From NCBI RefSeq assembly GCF_900207585.1, contig NZ_OAOP01000006.1, positions 62,001 to 126,000 on the forward strand: 64,000 nucleotides of DNA, in the 5' to 3' direction. The notes below the pieces were generated by a model, which saw only the letters and a list, made by a program, of their open reading frames with translations, searched no databases and was not told the DNA's origin. Of the stretch, positions 30,262-38,876 are shown piece after piece; position 1 is the stretch's first letter; each line of letters opens with the position of its first letter. The DNA is from Bacillus oleivorans (GTDB lineage Bacteria; Bacillota; Bacilli; Bacillales; JC228). The translations under genes and the position numbers were made by a program.

Positions 30262-31542
30262 TTATGAAAATTTCTTCCGTTTTAAGGAAGGCAGGATACC
30301 AAGCTGATCCCTGTATTTTGCCACCGTTCTCCTTGAAATTGCAATTGATTGGTGACTTAGCTGTTCTGCAATTTGCTGATCTGATAACGGATTTAGTTTA
30401 TCCTCTTTCTCCATAATTTGCAAAATCATTTGCTTCACTTTTTCAGCACTCTGCTCATCTTGGTGGTCTCCAACTTTTGCTGAAAATAATGATTTTAGCC
30501 GAATGGTTCCATGAGGAGTCTGGATATACTTATCTCTCACTGCCCGGCTTACTGTCGACTCATGAATATTTAATTCTGCCGCGATTTCCCGCATCGTGAG
30601 CGGCAGAATTGACGAACGGCCATACTTTAGAAACGATTCCTGTTTTTTTAAAACCGCCAAAATAATTCGTTTAAGGTTCGATTTCCGCGACTCGATGCTT
30701 TTGATTAACCAATGATATTCAGAAAGATTTCTTTTTAAAAAGTCCTGAACGAAAGGATCGCGATTGCCTATTAATCTATGATAATAGTCCAATTCAAGCT
30801 GCACCTTCGGCAAATGATCTTCTACAAACCGAATGGTCCATTCACCTTTCTCCATTAATACGACACAGTCTGGTGTGACATAATCCGAAATTTCTTTGGC
30901 AAATCTGCTTCCCGGTTTCGGGTCCAGTGTTGCAATTTGGTCTGCCAGCTCCTGAATTTGACGGATTGGGATGCTGAGCTTTTGGCTGATGGCCGTCCAC
31001 TTTTTATGGGCGAATGAATCAAAATACGTTTCGATCAGCTCTACCTCTTGCTTGGCAAACCCTTTCTTTTTCATTTGAAGGACAATACATTCCTGCAGAT
31101 TTCGTGCACCGACCCCTGTTGGCTCCAACCCGTGCAGTATCGATAAGTAATAATCCCATTCCTCTACGGTCATAGCAGGATAGGTCTCCAAAATATCATC
31201 GTAAGCTACAGTGAGATATCCATTTTCATCTAAACAATGAATAAGAAACACAACTTTGGTTTTAACAGCTGGAGATAGTTTTAGGTACGAAAGCTGCTGA
31301 ATGAGGAAATCGGCAAGTGAAGTTTCCGAACAGCAAATCTGTTCAATCCAATTTTTTGAATCTTGTCTGATTGTGGGTTTTTTCGGAGAAATCAGTTTAA
31401 TCAAAGGATTTTCCAGAGCCTTCTCTTCTAAATATTCAATCAGCTCCTGGGAAGAAAATTGAAGCAGTTCAATGGCTTGGCGCAACTCATGAGTCATGGT
31501 GAGCTTTACAGACTGTGTTTGAACAAGATTAGACTTAATCAT
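30262..31542 (-). CDS. sigL: RNA polymerase sigma-54 factor
   Basis: Sigma-54 (RpoN) of 426 residues. The N-terminal activator-interaction region is Gln/Leu-rich (MTHELRQAIELLQFSSQELI), followed by the core-binding domain, the helix-turn-helix (MREIAAELNIHESTVSRAVRDK) and the C-terminal RpoN box ISRRTVAKYRDQLGI. It directs transcription from -24/-12 promoters with enhancer-binding proteins. GAGGGAGGCGG precedes the start. A consensus CcpA site lies upstream. Confidence 0.95.
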   Translation of the reverse strand: MIKSNLVQTQSVKLTMTHELRQAIELLQFSSQELIEYLEEKALENPLIKLISPKKPTIRQDSKNWIEQICCSETSLADFLIQQLSYLKLSPAVKTKVVFLIHCLDENGYLTVAYDDILETYPAMTVEEWDYYLSILHGLEPTGVGARNLQECIVLQMKKKGFAKQEVELIETYFDSFAHKKWTAISQKLSIPIRQIQELADQIATLDPKPGSRFAKEISDYVTPDCVVLMEKGEWTIRFVEDHLPKVQLELDYYHRLIGNRDPFVQDFLKRNLSEYHWLIKSIESRKSNLKRIILAVLKKQESFLKYGRSSILPLTMREIAAELNIHESTVSRAVRDKYIQTPHGTIRLKSLFSAKVGDHQDEQSAEKVKQMILQIMEKEDKLNPLSDQQIAEQLSHQSIAISRRTVAKYRDQLGILPSLKRKKFS

Positions 31543-31578
31543 AATTCCGCCTCCCTCTATGTATTATACACGACATTT

Positions 31579-31593
31579 ATGTAAGCGCATACA
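31579..31593 (-). promoter_or_regulatory. CcpA (cre) site in the sigL promoter region
   Basis: ATGTAAGCGCATACA matches the cre consensus WTGNAARCGNWWWCA at every position. A -10 box TATAAT for sigL lies at 31563-31568, so the cre overlaps the -35 region and should repress. Catabolite repression of sigL by CcpA is known in B. subtilis. Confidence 0.75.
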
Positions 31594-31678
31594 AAAAACA
31601 TGTAGTACAGCTTTAAATCGATAAATCATTAGAGTTTATTGTGTATTGAATTTTATTTTGGAAAAGGAAGTGGTATGT

Positions 31679-31831
31679 ATGAATCTAACCGATTTTATAA
31701 GTAAAGGTTCGTTGAAGTCGGTATTGCCAGAAAAGAGGGAGCAGCAAAACGTCTACGGCGTACCTGAACATGTCTTCTTTGCAGATGAAGGCGATGAGAT
31801 TCAACTGCTTTTGTTCACGCCTGTAGAGTGA
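31679..31831 (+). CDS. Small acidic hypothetical protein, 50 aa
   Basis: Divergent from sigL. From the ATG at 31679 (GGAAGTGG upstream) it encodes 50 residues: NLTDFISKGSLKSVLPEKRE followed by an acidic, hydrophobic end (ADEGDEIQLLLFTPVE). A clear terminator follows its stop, which supports it as a transcribed unit. No family is recognised. Confidence 0.5.
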   Translation: MNLTDFISKGSLKSVLPEKREQQNVYGVPEHVFFADEGDEIQLLLFTPVE

Positions 31832-31834
31832 ATA

Positions 31835-31877
31835 AAAAAGGTAGCTTACACTTTATATTTTGAAAGCTACCTTTTAT
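31835..31877. terminator. Bidirectional terminator between the small gene and the second DUF3231 gene
   Basis: Stem AAAGGTAGCTT / AAGCTACCTTT with a 16-base loop, A6 on the left and T-rich on the right, between two convergent genes. Confidence 0.75.
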
Positions 31878-31922
31878 GTAAGCCTCGCCATGAATCAGAC
31901 CGACTAATGTAGTTTAAGGCTT

Positions 31923-32933
31923 TTATTTTTTTATAATTTGCGTTCTTTCTTCCATCTGAGGCGGCTCTTCCATCCAACCATTTTTAATCATTATTTTTGC
32001 ACCTTTATGAGCATATTCAAAGATATCTTTCATAAAAACAGTCATTTTGGCTGGTAAATCATTTCGTAAACTAAAAGCGGTTCCTAATGAATTACTCCCC
32101 ATAGAAAAACTGCAAAAAAGACTTGTGCAATACATCATTATTTTATCAGAAAATGGAGCAACCGTAGAACGGGTTGCATGACCACCAGATGCTTCTGGGA
32201 TTTGTATATTACTTTGTAATAAGGTTTCGCTTAATTCCTTTATGATGCTTTTAGCAAGCTCTGCTCCTTCATTAAAAAATTTTTTTACTTCTCGTTCATT
32301 AGCACATTGAGCAAAACCTGTAATCATCTGCATCCCAGTGATATTGGATTCAATTGCATGATGAATATGAGCAACTTCTACGGTGTTTAATGTCCGTTTT
32401 TCAGTTAATGGATTAACAGCGAATCCACCTAAATAGTTTATATCTTTAACAAACTCAACTGAATTTGGCATTGAAACATAAGGAGGTCGAGCAAGCATTC
32501 CTTTTTCAAGCAAATATTGTGTGCACAGGTTGTAATAATTTTGTGTAATCGCTGTAAGTTCTTTATACATGATTACAATATCTTCTCTGTATGACATCGT
32601 TAAATTTAGCGAATGCAATCCCATACTAATTTCTTTTATCAGGCGAATGAACATTATGTCAAAACCATTATCATATAACTTTGGCACCTCTTTATTGACA
32701 TCTTGTTCTGCAAAGCCGACCGGAATTACAGCACCTTCATTTTTAAAAATTTCCACCATTTTACCAACATAAGGGTCAATTTCTTTATATAATTTAGTCA
32801 TGATATCCTTGGCTTTATCGTCATCGGCTTTCTCAATAAAATATTCTAACATGCGCAAAATCATTGTTTTCTGTTGATATGTAAGCCATAACGTACCTAG
32901 TTCTGATGAAGTAATGGCAGGTTTTTCAGGCAT
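31923..32933 (-). CDS. DUF3231 family protein (second copy)
   Basis: A 336-residue paralogue of the protein at 6109-7101, again with two similar helical halves. Shared points include APFSDKIMM and the C-terminal IMIKNGWMEEPPQ. The ATG at 32933 has TAGGAGGGT upstream. A longer open frame extends another 68 codons toward the tRNA gene but has no ribosome binding site and reads as non-coding, so it is excluded. The function is not known; the family is typical of spore formers. Confidence 0.82.
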   Translation of the reverse strand: MPEKPAITSSELGTLWLTYQQKTMILRMLEYFIEKADDDKAKDIMTKLYKEIDPYVGKMVEIFKNEGAVIPVGFAEQDVNKEVPKLYDNGFDIMFIRLIKEISMGLHSLNLTMSYREDIVIMYKELTAITQNYYNLCTQYLLEKGMLARPPYVSMPNSVEFVKDINYLGGFAVNPLTEKRTLNTVEVAHIHHAIESNITGMQMITGFAQCANEREVKKFFNEGAELAKSIIKELSETLLQSNIQIPEASGGHATRSTVAPFSDKIMMYCTSLFCSFSMGSNSLGTAFSLRNDLPAKMTVFMKDIFEYAHKGAKIMIKNGWMEEPPQMEERTQIIKK

Positions 32934-33052
32934 CAACCGTACCCTCCTAAATTTTTTTCTTATTTTAGGTTGGCCTAAAAATGATATAATAATTCGATTT
33001 ATCTTTGAAAATGGTGAGTTTGTTTCTAGCCTGCCACCGAAAAATAATGTAT

Positions 33053-33092
33053 AAAAAAAGACTCCTACACAAAGACAATTGTGTAGGAGTCC
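33053..33092 (-). terminator. Terminator of tRNA-Arg
   Basis: A perfect 13-base stem (GACTCCTACACAA / TTGTGTAGGAGTC) followed on the minus strand by seven T, 14 bp after the tRNA. Confidence 0.9.
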
Positions 33093-33105
33093 TGATATTT
33101 CGTGA

Positions 33106-33177
33106 CGCCCTCGGAGGGAATCGAACCCCCATTTCAAGAACCGGAATCTTACGTGCTATCCGTTGCACCACGAGGGC
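33106..33177 (-). tRNA. tRNA-Arg (anticodon CCG)
   Basis: A cloverleaf fits on the minus strand: acceptor GCCCTCG / CGAGGGC with discriminator G, a D arm containing GGATAGCAC, anticodon stem TAAGA / TCTTG with loop TTCCGGT (anticodon CCG, codon CGG), and a T arm containing GGTTCGATTCC. CCA is not encoded. Confidence 0.95.
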
Positions 33178-33293
33178 ATAGTTTAAAATAAAAGCGACAA
33201 ACTTTATTATAGTGAAAAACCAAATATTTTTCAACAGCAGATTTTACTAATGAGTTTTTTCCTATTTAAATAGAGAGAAGGGGTCTGACCCCT

Positions 33294-34733
33294 TCATTGG
33301 AATTTAATCGCGATATTTTTTAATTGCGTGTAATTACGCAGAGCTTCAATACCTTTTTCACGGCCAAACCCAGATTGTTTATAGCCGCCAAACGGCATTT
33401 GGATGCCGCCGCCTGCGCCATAGTTATTGATAAAGACCTGTCCTGATTGGATTTGATCAGCCAGCCGGTGGGCCCTTGATATATTTTGGGTCCAAATTCC
33501 GGTTACTAATCCATATTCTGTTCCGTTTGCTAATTCTAGAGCCTCTTCTTCCGTTTCAAAAGGAAAAACCGTCAGAACCGGGCCAAATATTTCTTCCTGT
33601 GCCAATCGGCTTGTGGGATCGACATTTGTAATAAGGGTTGGCTTCAGAAAAAATCCGTTCATACACTCGCCCGACGTGTAACGTTCTCCTCCTGTTACGA
33701 CCATAGCATCGTTCCGCGCAATGTCAATAAAAGAGATAATCCGATTAAATTGCTTTTCAGTTAAAATCGGCCCAATATCCGGATCTTGTGCACCTGGGGC
33801 AATTGTAAGTTCCTCAAATTTATTTTTTACCCGCTCCACAAATGCATCATGGATCGAAGCTTCAACCAGCAATCGCGAGCCAGCTGAACAAGTTTGCCCG
33901 GCATTTTGGGTAATGGAACGAACTACCCATTCAACCGCCTGCTCCAAATCACAATCAGCAAATACTATATTAGGAGACTTTCCGCCAAGCTCTAATGTAA
34001 CTGGGACAATATTTTCAGCCGCAGCTTTCATGACCATCTTCCCTACTTCAACCGAGCCCGTAAAGGTAAGGTGATTAATGTCTTTATGTCCGGAAAGTGC
34101 TGCACCCGCCTCATGGCCATAGCCCGTAACTACGTTGACAACCCCTTTTTCGACTCCCAGTTCATCAAAAAATTGCGCCAGCATTAAAGCAGTTACCGGC
34201 GTATCTTCAGCTGGTTTTAAAACGACTGTATTCCCTGCTGCAATCGATGCTGCACAGCTTCTTGCTCCAATTTGAAGCGGGTAATTCCAGGGGATGATAT
34301 GAGCCGTTACACCCACTGGTTCGCGCACGGTAAAATCGACCAATCCCGGTTCGACGGGAATCGTTTCCCCAAGGATTTTATCTGCCATTCCTGCGTAAAA
34401 CTCAAAATAACGGGCCGCTGCTTCGACATCGGCATAGGACTGCTTCAGCGGTTTCCCCACGTCTAATGTCTCCCACATGGCAAGCTCATCTTTTTGCTCA
34501 CGGATTTTTTTAGCCATATCGTACAAGAGCCAGCCGCGTTCATGCGGTTTAACAGCTCTCCAAGCGGATGAGTAAAAAGCTCTTTTTGCCGCCAAAACTG
34601 CCTTATCTACATCCACTCCCCTTCCCCGCGGTATAGTGCCCGTTTGTGAGTAATCAGCTGGGTTGTACACTAAAATGGTTTCCTTTGACTCTGCTTCGAG
34701 CCAGTCACCATCAATAAACATTTTCCAATCCAT
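33294..34733 (-). CDS. Aldehyde dehydrogenase; candidate 4-dehydropantoate dehydrogenase
   Basis: NAD(P)-dependent aldehyde dehydrogenase of 479 residues. The oxyanion Asn150 (IIPWNYPLQ), general base Glu248 (LELGGKSP) and nucleophile Cys282 (NAGQTCSAG) are all present, so it makes free acids and not CoA esters. It is the last gene of the six-gene minus-strand operon, 21 bp after an SDR gene. In the proposed pathway it would oxidise the aldehyde made by the SDR (4-dehydropantoate) to 3,3-dimethylmalate. The family call is sure; the substrate is inferred from context. A GGGGTC/GACCCC hairpin near 33278-33296 overlaps its end. Confidence 0.85.
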   Translation of the reverse strand: MDWKMFIDGDWLEAESKETILVYNPADYSQTGTIPRGRGVDVDKAVLAAKRAFYSSAWRAVKPHERGWLLYDMAKKIREQKDELAMWETLDVGKPLKQSYADVEAAARYFEFYAGMADKILGETIPVEPGLVDFTVREPVGVTAHIIPWNYPLQIGARSCAASIAAGNTVVLKPAEDTPVTALMLAQFFDELGVEKGVVNVVTGYGHEAGAALSGHKDINHLTFTGSVEVGKMVMKAAAENIVPVTLELGGKSPNIVFADCDLEQAVEWVVRSITQNAGQTCSAGSRLLVEASIHDAFVERVKNKFEELTIAPGAQDPDIGPILTEKQFNRIISFIDIARNDAMVVTGGERYTSGECMNGFFLKPTLITNVDPTSRLAQEEIFGPVLTVFPFETEEEALELANGTEYGLVTGIWTQNISRAHRLADQIQSGQVFINNYGAGGGIQMPFGGYKQSGFGREKGIEALRNYTQLKNIAIKFQ

Positions 34734-34754
34734 GGTCGGTATGGCCCCCCTTTC

Positions 34755-35495
34755 CTACAATCCTCTGCCCCCATCCACATGTAAAACAGCCCCGGTCACA
34801 TTTTTAGCTTCATTCGAACTTAAGTAGAGTGCTGCATTTGCAATGTCTTCCGGCTGAATCAGTTGACCAAGCGGAACACTTTTACGGAAAGTTTCCTCTT
34901 TTACATCATCCGCATTTGCATTCGCTGGGGCGAATTGTCCGAGCATATTCGTATCCGCTGGCCCCGGATGAATTACATTCACGCGAATGCCTTTTTCTGC
35001 ACATTCAATCGCTAATGCCTTTGAAAAAGCAACCGCTGCCCCTTTTGAAGCAATGTATGACTGCAGACCCGGACGAGGTCGTACTGCCGATATCGAAGCT
35101 ACATTCGTGATCGATCCGCCATCGTTTTTCTCTAATAAAGGAAGAGCTTCCCGGCTTGTTAAAAACAGGGAGGTCACATTGACAGCCATAATCTTTTCCC
35201 ATTGTAAGAGGGATACTTCCGTAATTGGAGTTGCTGCCTGTGCAATTCCGGCGACATTGATTAAACCATCGAGTTTCCCATATTGCTCTTCTACTTTTGC
35301 AAAAATTCCTTTGACCTGCTCTTCATCAGTTAAATCTGCCTCAACAAAAAGACAATCGCCTAGTACAGATTTTGTATCAAAAGAACGGTCGACTGCTACA
35401 ACCTTTGCGCCTTCCTCTAAAAAGCGGCTTACGGTTGCCCTTCCCATTCCGCCATTCGCACCGGTAATCACAAAAGTTTGGCCCTCGCATCTCAT
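34755..35495 (-). CDS. SDR oxidoreductase; candidate pantoate 4-dehydrogenase
   Basis: Short-chain dehydrogenase of 246 residues. The NAD(P) motif is TGANGGMGRA (11-20), and the catalytic Ser134, Tyr147 and Lys151 are in place (NVAS...SYIASK). Acidic Asp36 after the second strand (VVAVDRS) favours NAD. AAAGGGGTG precedes the ATG at 35495; a GTG three codons earlier is too close to this site. It is placed between the decarboxylating dehydrogenase and the aldehyde dehydrogenase. I infer oxidation of a primary alcohol such as the 4-hydroxyl of pantoate (the EC 1.1.1.106 reaction), which sequence alone cannot prove. Confidence 0.85.
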   Translation of the reverse strand: MRCEGQTFVITGANGGMGRATVSRFLEEGAKVVAVDRSFDTKSVLGDCLFVEADLTDEEQVKGIFAKVEEQYGKLDGLINVAGIAQAATPITEVSLLQWEKIMAVNVTSLFLTSREALPLLEKNDGGSITNVASISAVRPRPGLQSYIASKGAAVAFSKALAIECAEKGIRVNVIHPGPADTNMLGQFAPANANADDVKEETFRKSVPLGQLIQPEDIANAALYLSSNEAKNVTGAVLHVDGGRGL

Positions 35496-35532
35496 ACCAA
35501 TCACCCCTTTAAGTTTTTCATCATCCTGAAAA

Positions 35533-36611
35533 TCAGCCTATCAAAGAAAGCTGGTACAATTCTTTAATAATGGCGTCGCCTATCTCCGTCGTTGTTGCCG
35601 TTCCGCCTAAATCTGGCGTTTTGATGTGATTATCCTCTAAAACTTTATAAATCGCAGCCATAATCACATCCGATAAATCCTTTCTCCCCAAATGTTCTAG
35701 CATTAAGGCTGTTGACCAGATTTGTGCGATTGGATTCGCTTTCCCTGTACCTGCAATATCTGGAGCAGAGCCATGTACCGGTTCAAACATAGAAGGGAAA
35801 TTTCCTTCCGGATTAATGTTGGCTGACGGAGAGACCCCCAATCCTCCAACTAATGCAGAACCTAAATCAGAGAGAATATCCCCAAAAAGATTCGAGGCAA
35901 CAACAACTTCAAACGTATGTGGCCGTTGCACAAAATAAGCGGCTAACGCATCAATAAACGTTTTTTCATAACCAATCTCCGGATAATCACTTGCAACTTC
36001 CTCCATCACTCGGTCCCATAGTTTCATAGAATGGGTAATGGCATTAGATTTGGTTACGCTCGTAACCTTTTGCTTGCCCATTTTCCCCGCATAAGCAAAG
36101 GCAAAACGGCCAATCCTGGTAATTCCTCTTCTCGTAAAAATAGTATTTTGAACAGCGAGCTCATCCTCTGTTCCTCCGTAAAGGATACCGCCGCTATTGG
36201 AGTACTCACCTTCTGCATTTTCCCTCATAATCACAAAGTCAATCGGTATTTCTAATGAGGTATAAGGGGTTTTAATCCCTGGCAGCTGTTTCACTGGACG
36301 AAAGTTGACGTATTGCTGAAAGGATTTGCGGATTGGCATAATCAGCTCCCAAACCGAAACATCATCCGCTACCCGCTTATCCCCAATCGCCCCAAAAAGA
36401 ATCGCATCAAAGTCTTTTAATAGATCAAGGCCATTTTCAGGCATCATTCTTCCATGCTTTAAGTAAAACTCACTATTCCAAGAGAATAATTCTGCTTGGT
36501 AGCTAAAAGTAGAATCTAATTCCTTGACCGTCCGCAGCACTTTTACGCTTCATTCATAACTTCCGGACCGATTCCATCTCCAGGAAGAACGGCGATTTTC
36601 CATTCTCTCAT
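35533..36611 (-). pseudogene. Tartrate/isopropylmalate-type dehydrogenase with N-terminal frameshift; candidate dimethylmalate dehydrogenase
   Basis: A decarboxylating beta-hydroxyacid dehydrogenase related to tartrate dehydrogenase YcsA and LeuB. The gene starts with an ATG at 36611 (GAGGTGAG upstream) and the correct N-terminus REWKIAVLPGDGIGPEVMNEA. A TAA then interrupts at 36545. One base off, the frame continues as VKVLRTVKELDSTF... through all family motifs: MRENAEGEYSNSGG, VTKSNAITHSMKLW, FGDILSDLGSALVGG and FEPVHGSAPDIAG. A single missing base near 36543-36548 explains this. It may be a real mutation or a sequence error. If intact it would be the natural enzyme for 3,3-dimethylmalate -> 2-ketoisovalerate + CO2. 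It overlaps the M20 gene stop by four bases. Confidence 0.8.
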
Positions 36612-37834
36612 TGGTGCTCACCTCGAAGAAAATGCAGGGCCGCTGTCCGATAAATTTCCGTCGTGTCTGCCAATTCTTCGATATCCACATATTCATCAAT
36701 CTGGTGAGGAACCTCTCTGTCCCCTGCACCCGTTGTTACAATCGGAACTCCTGCAACATGAAGAAACGTTCCATCTGTTGCTCCAGGTACGCCATTATAG
36801 ACGGGATCTTTTCCAGTCACATCTTTCACTGCCTGCGTAATTGCTTTTACAACGGGATCGTCTTGATCTGTTTCTGTCCATGGTCTTTCTTCAATAACCT
36901 CAAATTCAGCCCGAAAATCTGGATCCTGTGAAGCCAAATTATCGAATATAGTTTGGATTTGTTCCTTTAGTGTATCGTGATCTTGTCCTGGCACTGTACG
37001 AATATCCAGCGTGGTCATACACTGCTCAGGGATGACATTGATTTGGGCATCTCCTTGGACAGGTGCCTGAAGGATTGTCGGTGTAATACTTGGCCATCCT
37101 AACATCGGATGCTTACCGAGTCTTTCTTTCTCCCGTTGCTCCAATTCATCTAGTGCACAAATGATTTTAGCCATGCGAATATTTGGATTAATCCCGCTCA
37201 ACGGCATCGCGCCATGAGCCATTTTCCCGTAAGCGCGAACCATAATCCTCATCGCACCTTTTTGGGTAATACAAACCTGATTTTCCTCTGGCTCACAGAT
37301 AATCGCCCCGTCTACATCCTTAGCCCAGCCTTGTTTGATAAAATGCTTTATGCCAATCATCATGCCCTCTTCATCACAAGGAATACACAGTATGATTTTG
37401 CCGCTCCACTCTTCCCGATCTTGCAGGATAGAATGGACAGCTGTAATCATGCAGGCTAAATTCCCCTTGGTGTCATTCGTCCCCCGTCCATACATAAAAC
37501 CGCCTACAATTTCCGCACCAAAAGGATCATATGTCCAAGCTTTTCGGTCTCCTTCTGTCACGACATCGGTGTGGCCTTCAAACAGCAAAGTCTTCCCTGG
37601 TTTGCCTGAATCTACGACTCCGATTACATTCGGTCTGCCAGGCACGACTTCATCAATATGAACGTCGATCCCTAATGAACGCAGATAATCAGCTACAAAA
37701 AGGGCCACTTTTTCTTCATTTCCGTCTTCAACACCAGGGCGATAGACACTTGGAATCCGTACAAGCTTCTGTGTTAAGGAAATCACTTCTTCTCGATCAC
37801 GTTTTCTTCGCTCTGTTAGCTGCATGACCGTCAT
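36608..37834 (-). CDS. M20-family metallohydrolase (ArgE/DapE/CPG2 type)
   Basis: A zinc-dependent amidohydrolase/peptidase of 408 residues. Ligands and catalytic residues fit His88 (EGHTDVV), Asp121 (GRGTNDTKGN), the pair Glu155-Glu156 (CDEEGM) and a C-terminal His in EVPHQIDEYV. The dimerisation/lid domain lies at about 195-310. Such enzymes hydrolyse N-acyl amino acids and peptides. In this locus it is one of two candidates for splitting the amide of pantothenate (N-pantoyl-beta-alanine). AAAGGAG precedes the start; it lies 46 bp after the P1 peptidase gene. Confidence 0.85.
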   Translation of the reverse strand: MTVMQLTERRKRDREEVISLTQKLVRIPSVYRPGVEDGNEEKVALFVADYLRSLGIDVHIDEVVPGRPNVIGVVDSGKPGKTLLFEGHTDVVTEGDRKAWTYDPFGAEIVGGFMYGRGTNDTKGNLACMITAVHSILQDREEWSGKIILCIPCDEEGMMIGIKHFIKQGWAKDVDGAIICEPEENQVCITQKGAMRIMVRAYGKMAHGAMPLSGINPNIRMAKIICALDELEQREKERLGKHPMLGWPSITPTILQAPVQGDAQINVIPEQCMTTLDIRTVPGQDHDTLKEQIQTIFDNLASQDPDFRAEFEVIEERPWTETDQDDPVVKAITQAVKDVTGKDPVYNGVPGATDGTFLHVAGVPIVTTGAGDREVPHQIDEYVDIEELADTTEIYRTAALHFLRGEHQ

Positions 37835-37880
37835 GGTAAAAACACTCCTTTATATTCCTTGTTATTACCCTTAGACCGCA

Positions 37881-38876
37881 TTATTTGAAAAGATCGCGAT
37901 GCGCTGGAATATTGGCAACCGTTTCAGCAGAATAGATTGCATTTAATATCGCCATCTCCATTACTTTGGCTGCCATTGTTCCGAGCAGATCGACCGGCAG
38001 CTTTTTTCCGCCAGTGGCTAAAGCAAAAATCGTATCACCGTCTAACATGGTGTGGGCCGGGTAAATCGTTCTCGCGTAGCCATCATGGGCCATTTGTGCC
38101 ACCTTTGTCACCTCAGCTTTTGTCAAATTGGCATTCACAGCAATAACTCCAATTGTCGTGTTACCCCCTGCTGCCACCTTGAGAGATAACTGATTCTCCA
38201 AGATCTCCAAGCTATCCATAATTTTCCGCTGATTCCGATCATAAGCCCCTGCCAAAATCTCACCTGTTCCAGGGTTGCGAACTTCCCCGACTGGATTTAC
38301 CGCTACAATTGCACCAATGGTAACGCCGTTTTCTAATTGGATCGATGCGCTGCCCAGGCCACCCTTCATCGATTGATCAAATCCGGCTAACTTTCCTACT
38401 GTTGCTCCACATCCAGCTCCAACATTTCCGATTTTAAATGTTTGAGAACTCGCACTCTGGGCAGCCTCATAGCCCATTTGTTTATCAGGCCGCACCTTCC
38501 CATTTCCAACGGCTAAATCAAACAAAACCGCTGCAGGAACAATCGGTACTTTGGCTTGCCCGACATTTAGTCCAATATCTCGCTCTTCTAAATACTGCAT
38601 CACGCCCGATGCTGCATCTAAGCCAAACGCGCTCCCGCCACTCAATACGATTGCATGCACTTTTTCAACATAATTAATCGGGTTTAACAAATCCGTCTCT
38701 CTAGTTCCTGGAGCAGAGCCACGGACGTCTACACCCGCCGTGGCCCCCTCCTCAGCTAATATAACTGTACATCCCGTCAGAGCATCTAAGTCCTCTTTAT
38801 TCCCGACTTTAATGCCTGGGACATCCGTAATTCGCCCTTGATTGATAGCTCCGGCTTTTTTACGCATCGATGTCAT
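37881..38876 (-). CDS. P1-family (DmpA/NylC-like) self-processing hydrolase
   Basis: A 331-residue member of peptidase family P1, N-terminal-nucleophile-like enzymes that cut themselves to expose a catalytic Thr/Ser. The processing site fits Asn239-Thr240 in AAGGNTTIGVIAVNANL, as in the nylon oligomer hydrolase NylC. Other family motifs are DVPGIKVGN, VLSGGSAFGLDAASGV and NVGAGCGATVGKL. These enzymes form an acyl-enzyme on omega- and beta-amide substrates. That makes it a good candidate for pantothenate hydrolysis into pantoate and beta-alanine (inference). It overlaps the S-component gene by 17 bp, tying hydrolysis to uptake. Confidence 0.85.
   Translation of the reverse strand: MTSMRKKAGAINQGRITDVPGIKVGNKEDLDALTGCTVILAEEGATAGVDVRGSAPGTRETDLLNPINYVEKVHAIVLSGGSAFGLDAASGVMQYLEERDIGLNVGQAKVPIVPAAVLFDLAVGNGKVRPDKQMGYEAAQSASSQTFKIGNVGAGCGATVGKLAGFDQSMKGGLGSASIQLENGVTIGAIVAVNPVGEVRNPGTGEILAGAYDRNQRKIMDSLEILENQLSLKVAAGGNTTIGVIAVNANLTKAEVTKVAQMAHDGYARTIYPAHTMLDGDTIFALATGGKKLPVDLLGTMAAKVMEMAILNAIYSAETVANIPAHRDLFK

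Noticed and set aside
32934-33137. 68-codon N-terminal extension of the second DUF3231 protein
   Set aside because: The strong ribosome binding site lies directly before the inner ATG at 32933, the extension overlaps the tRNA-Arg gene and its terminator, and its composition is unlike protein.
33278-33296. GAAGGGGTCTGACCCCTTC as a terminator of the aldehyde dehydrogenase gene
   Set aside because: The palindrome overlaps the gene end but lacks a T-run on the minus strand. A related GGGGTCTGCCCCCC occurs after mmsA, so it is more likely a common short repeat.
34987-35529. 180-codon plus-strand ORF opposite the SDR gene
   Set aside because: It is a shadow frame of a gene with complete catalytic motifs on the other strand.
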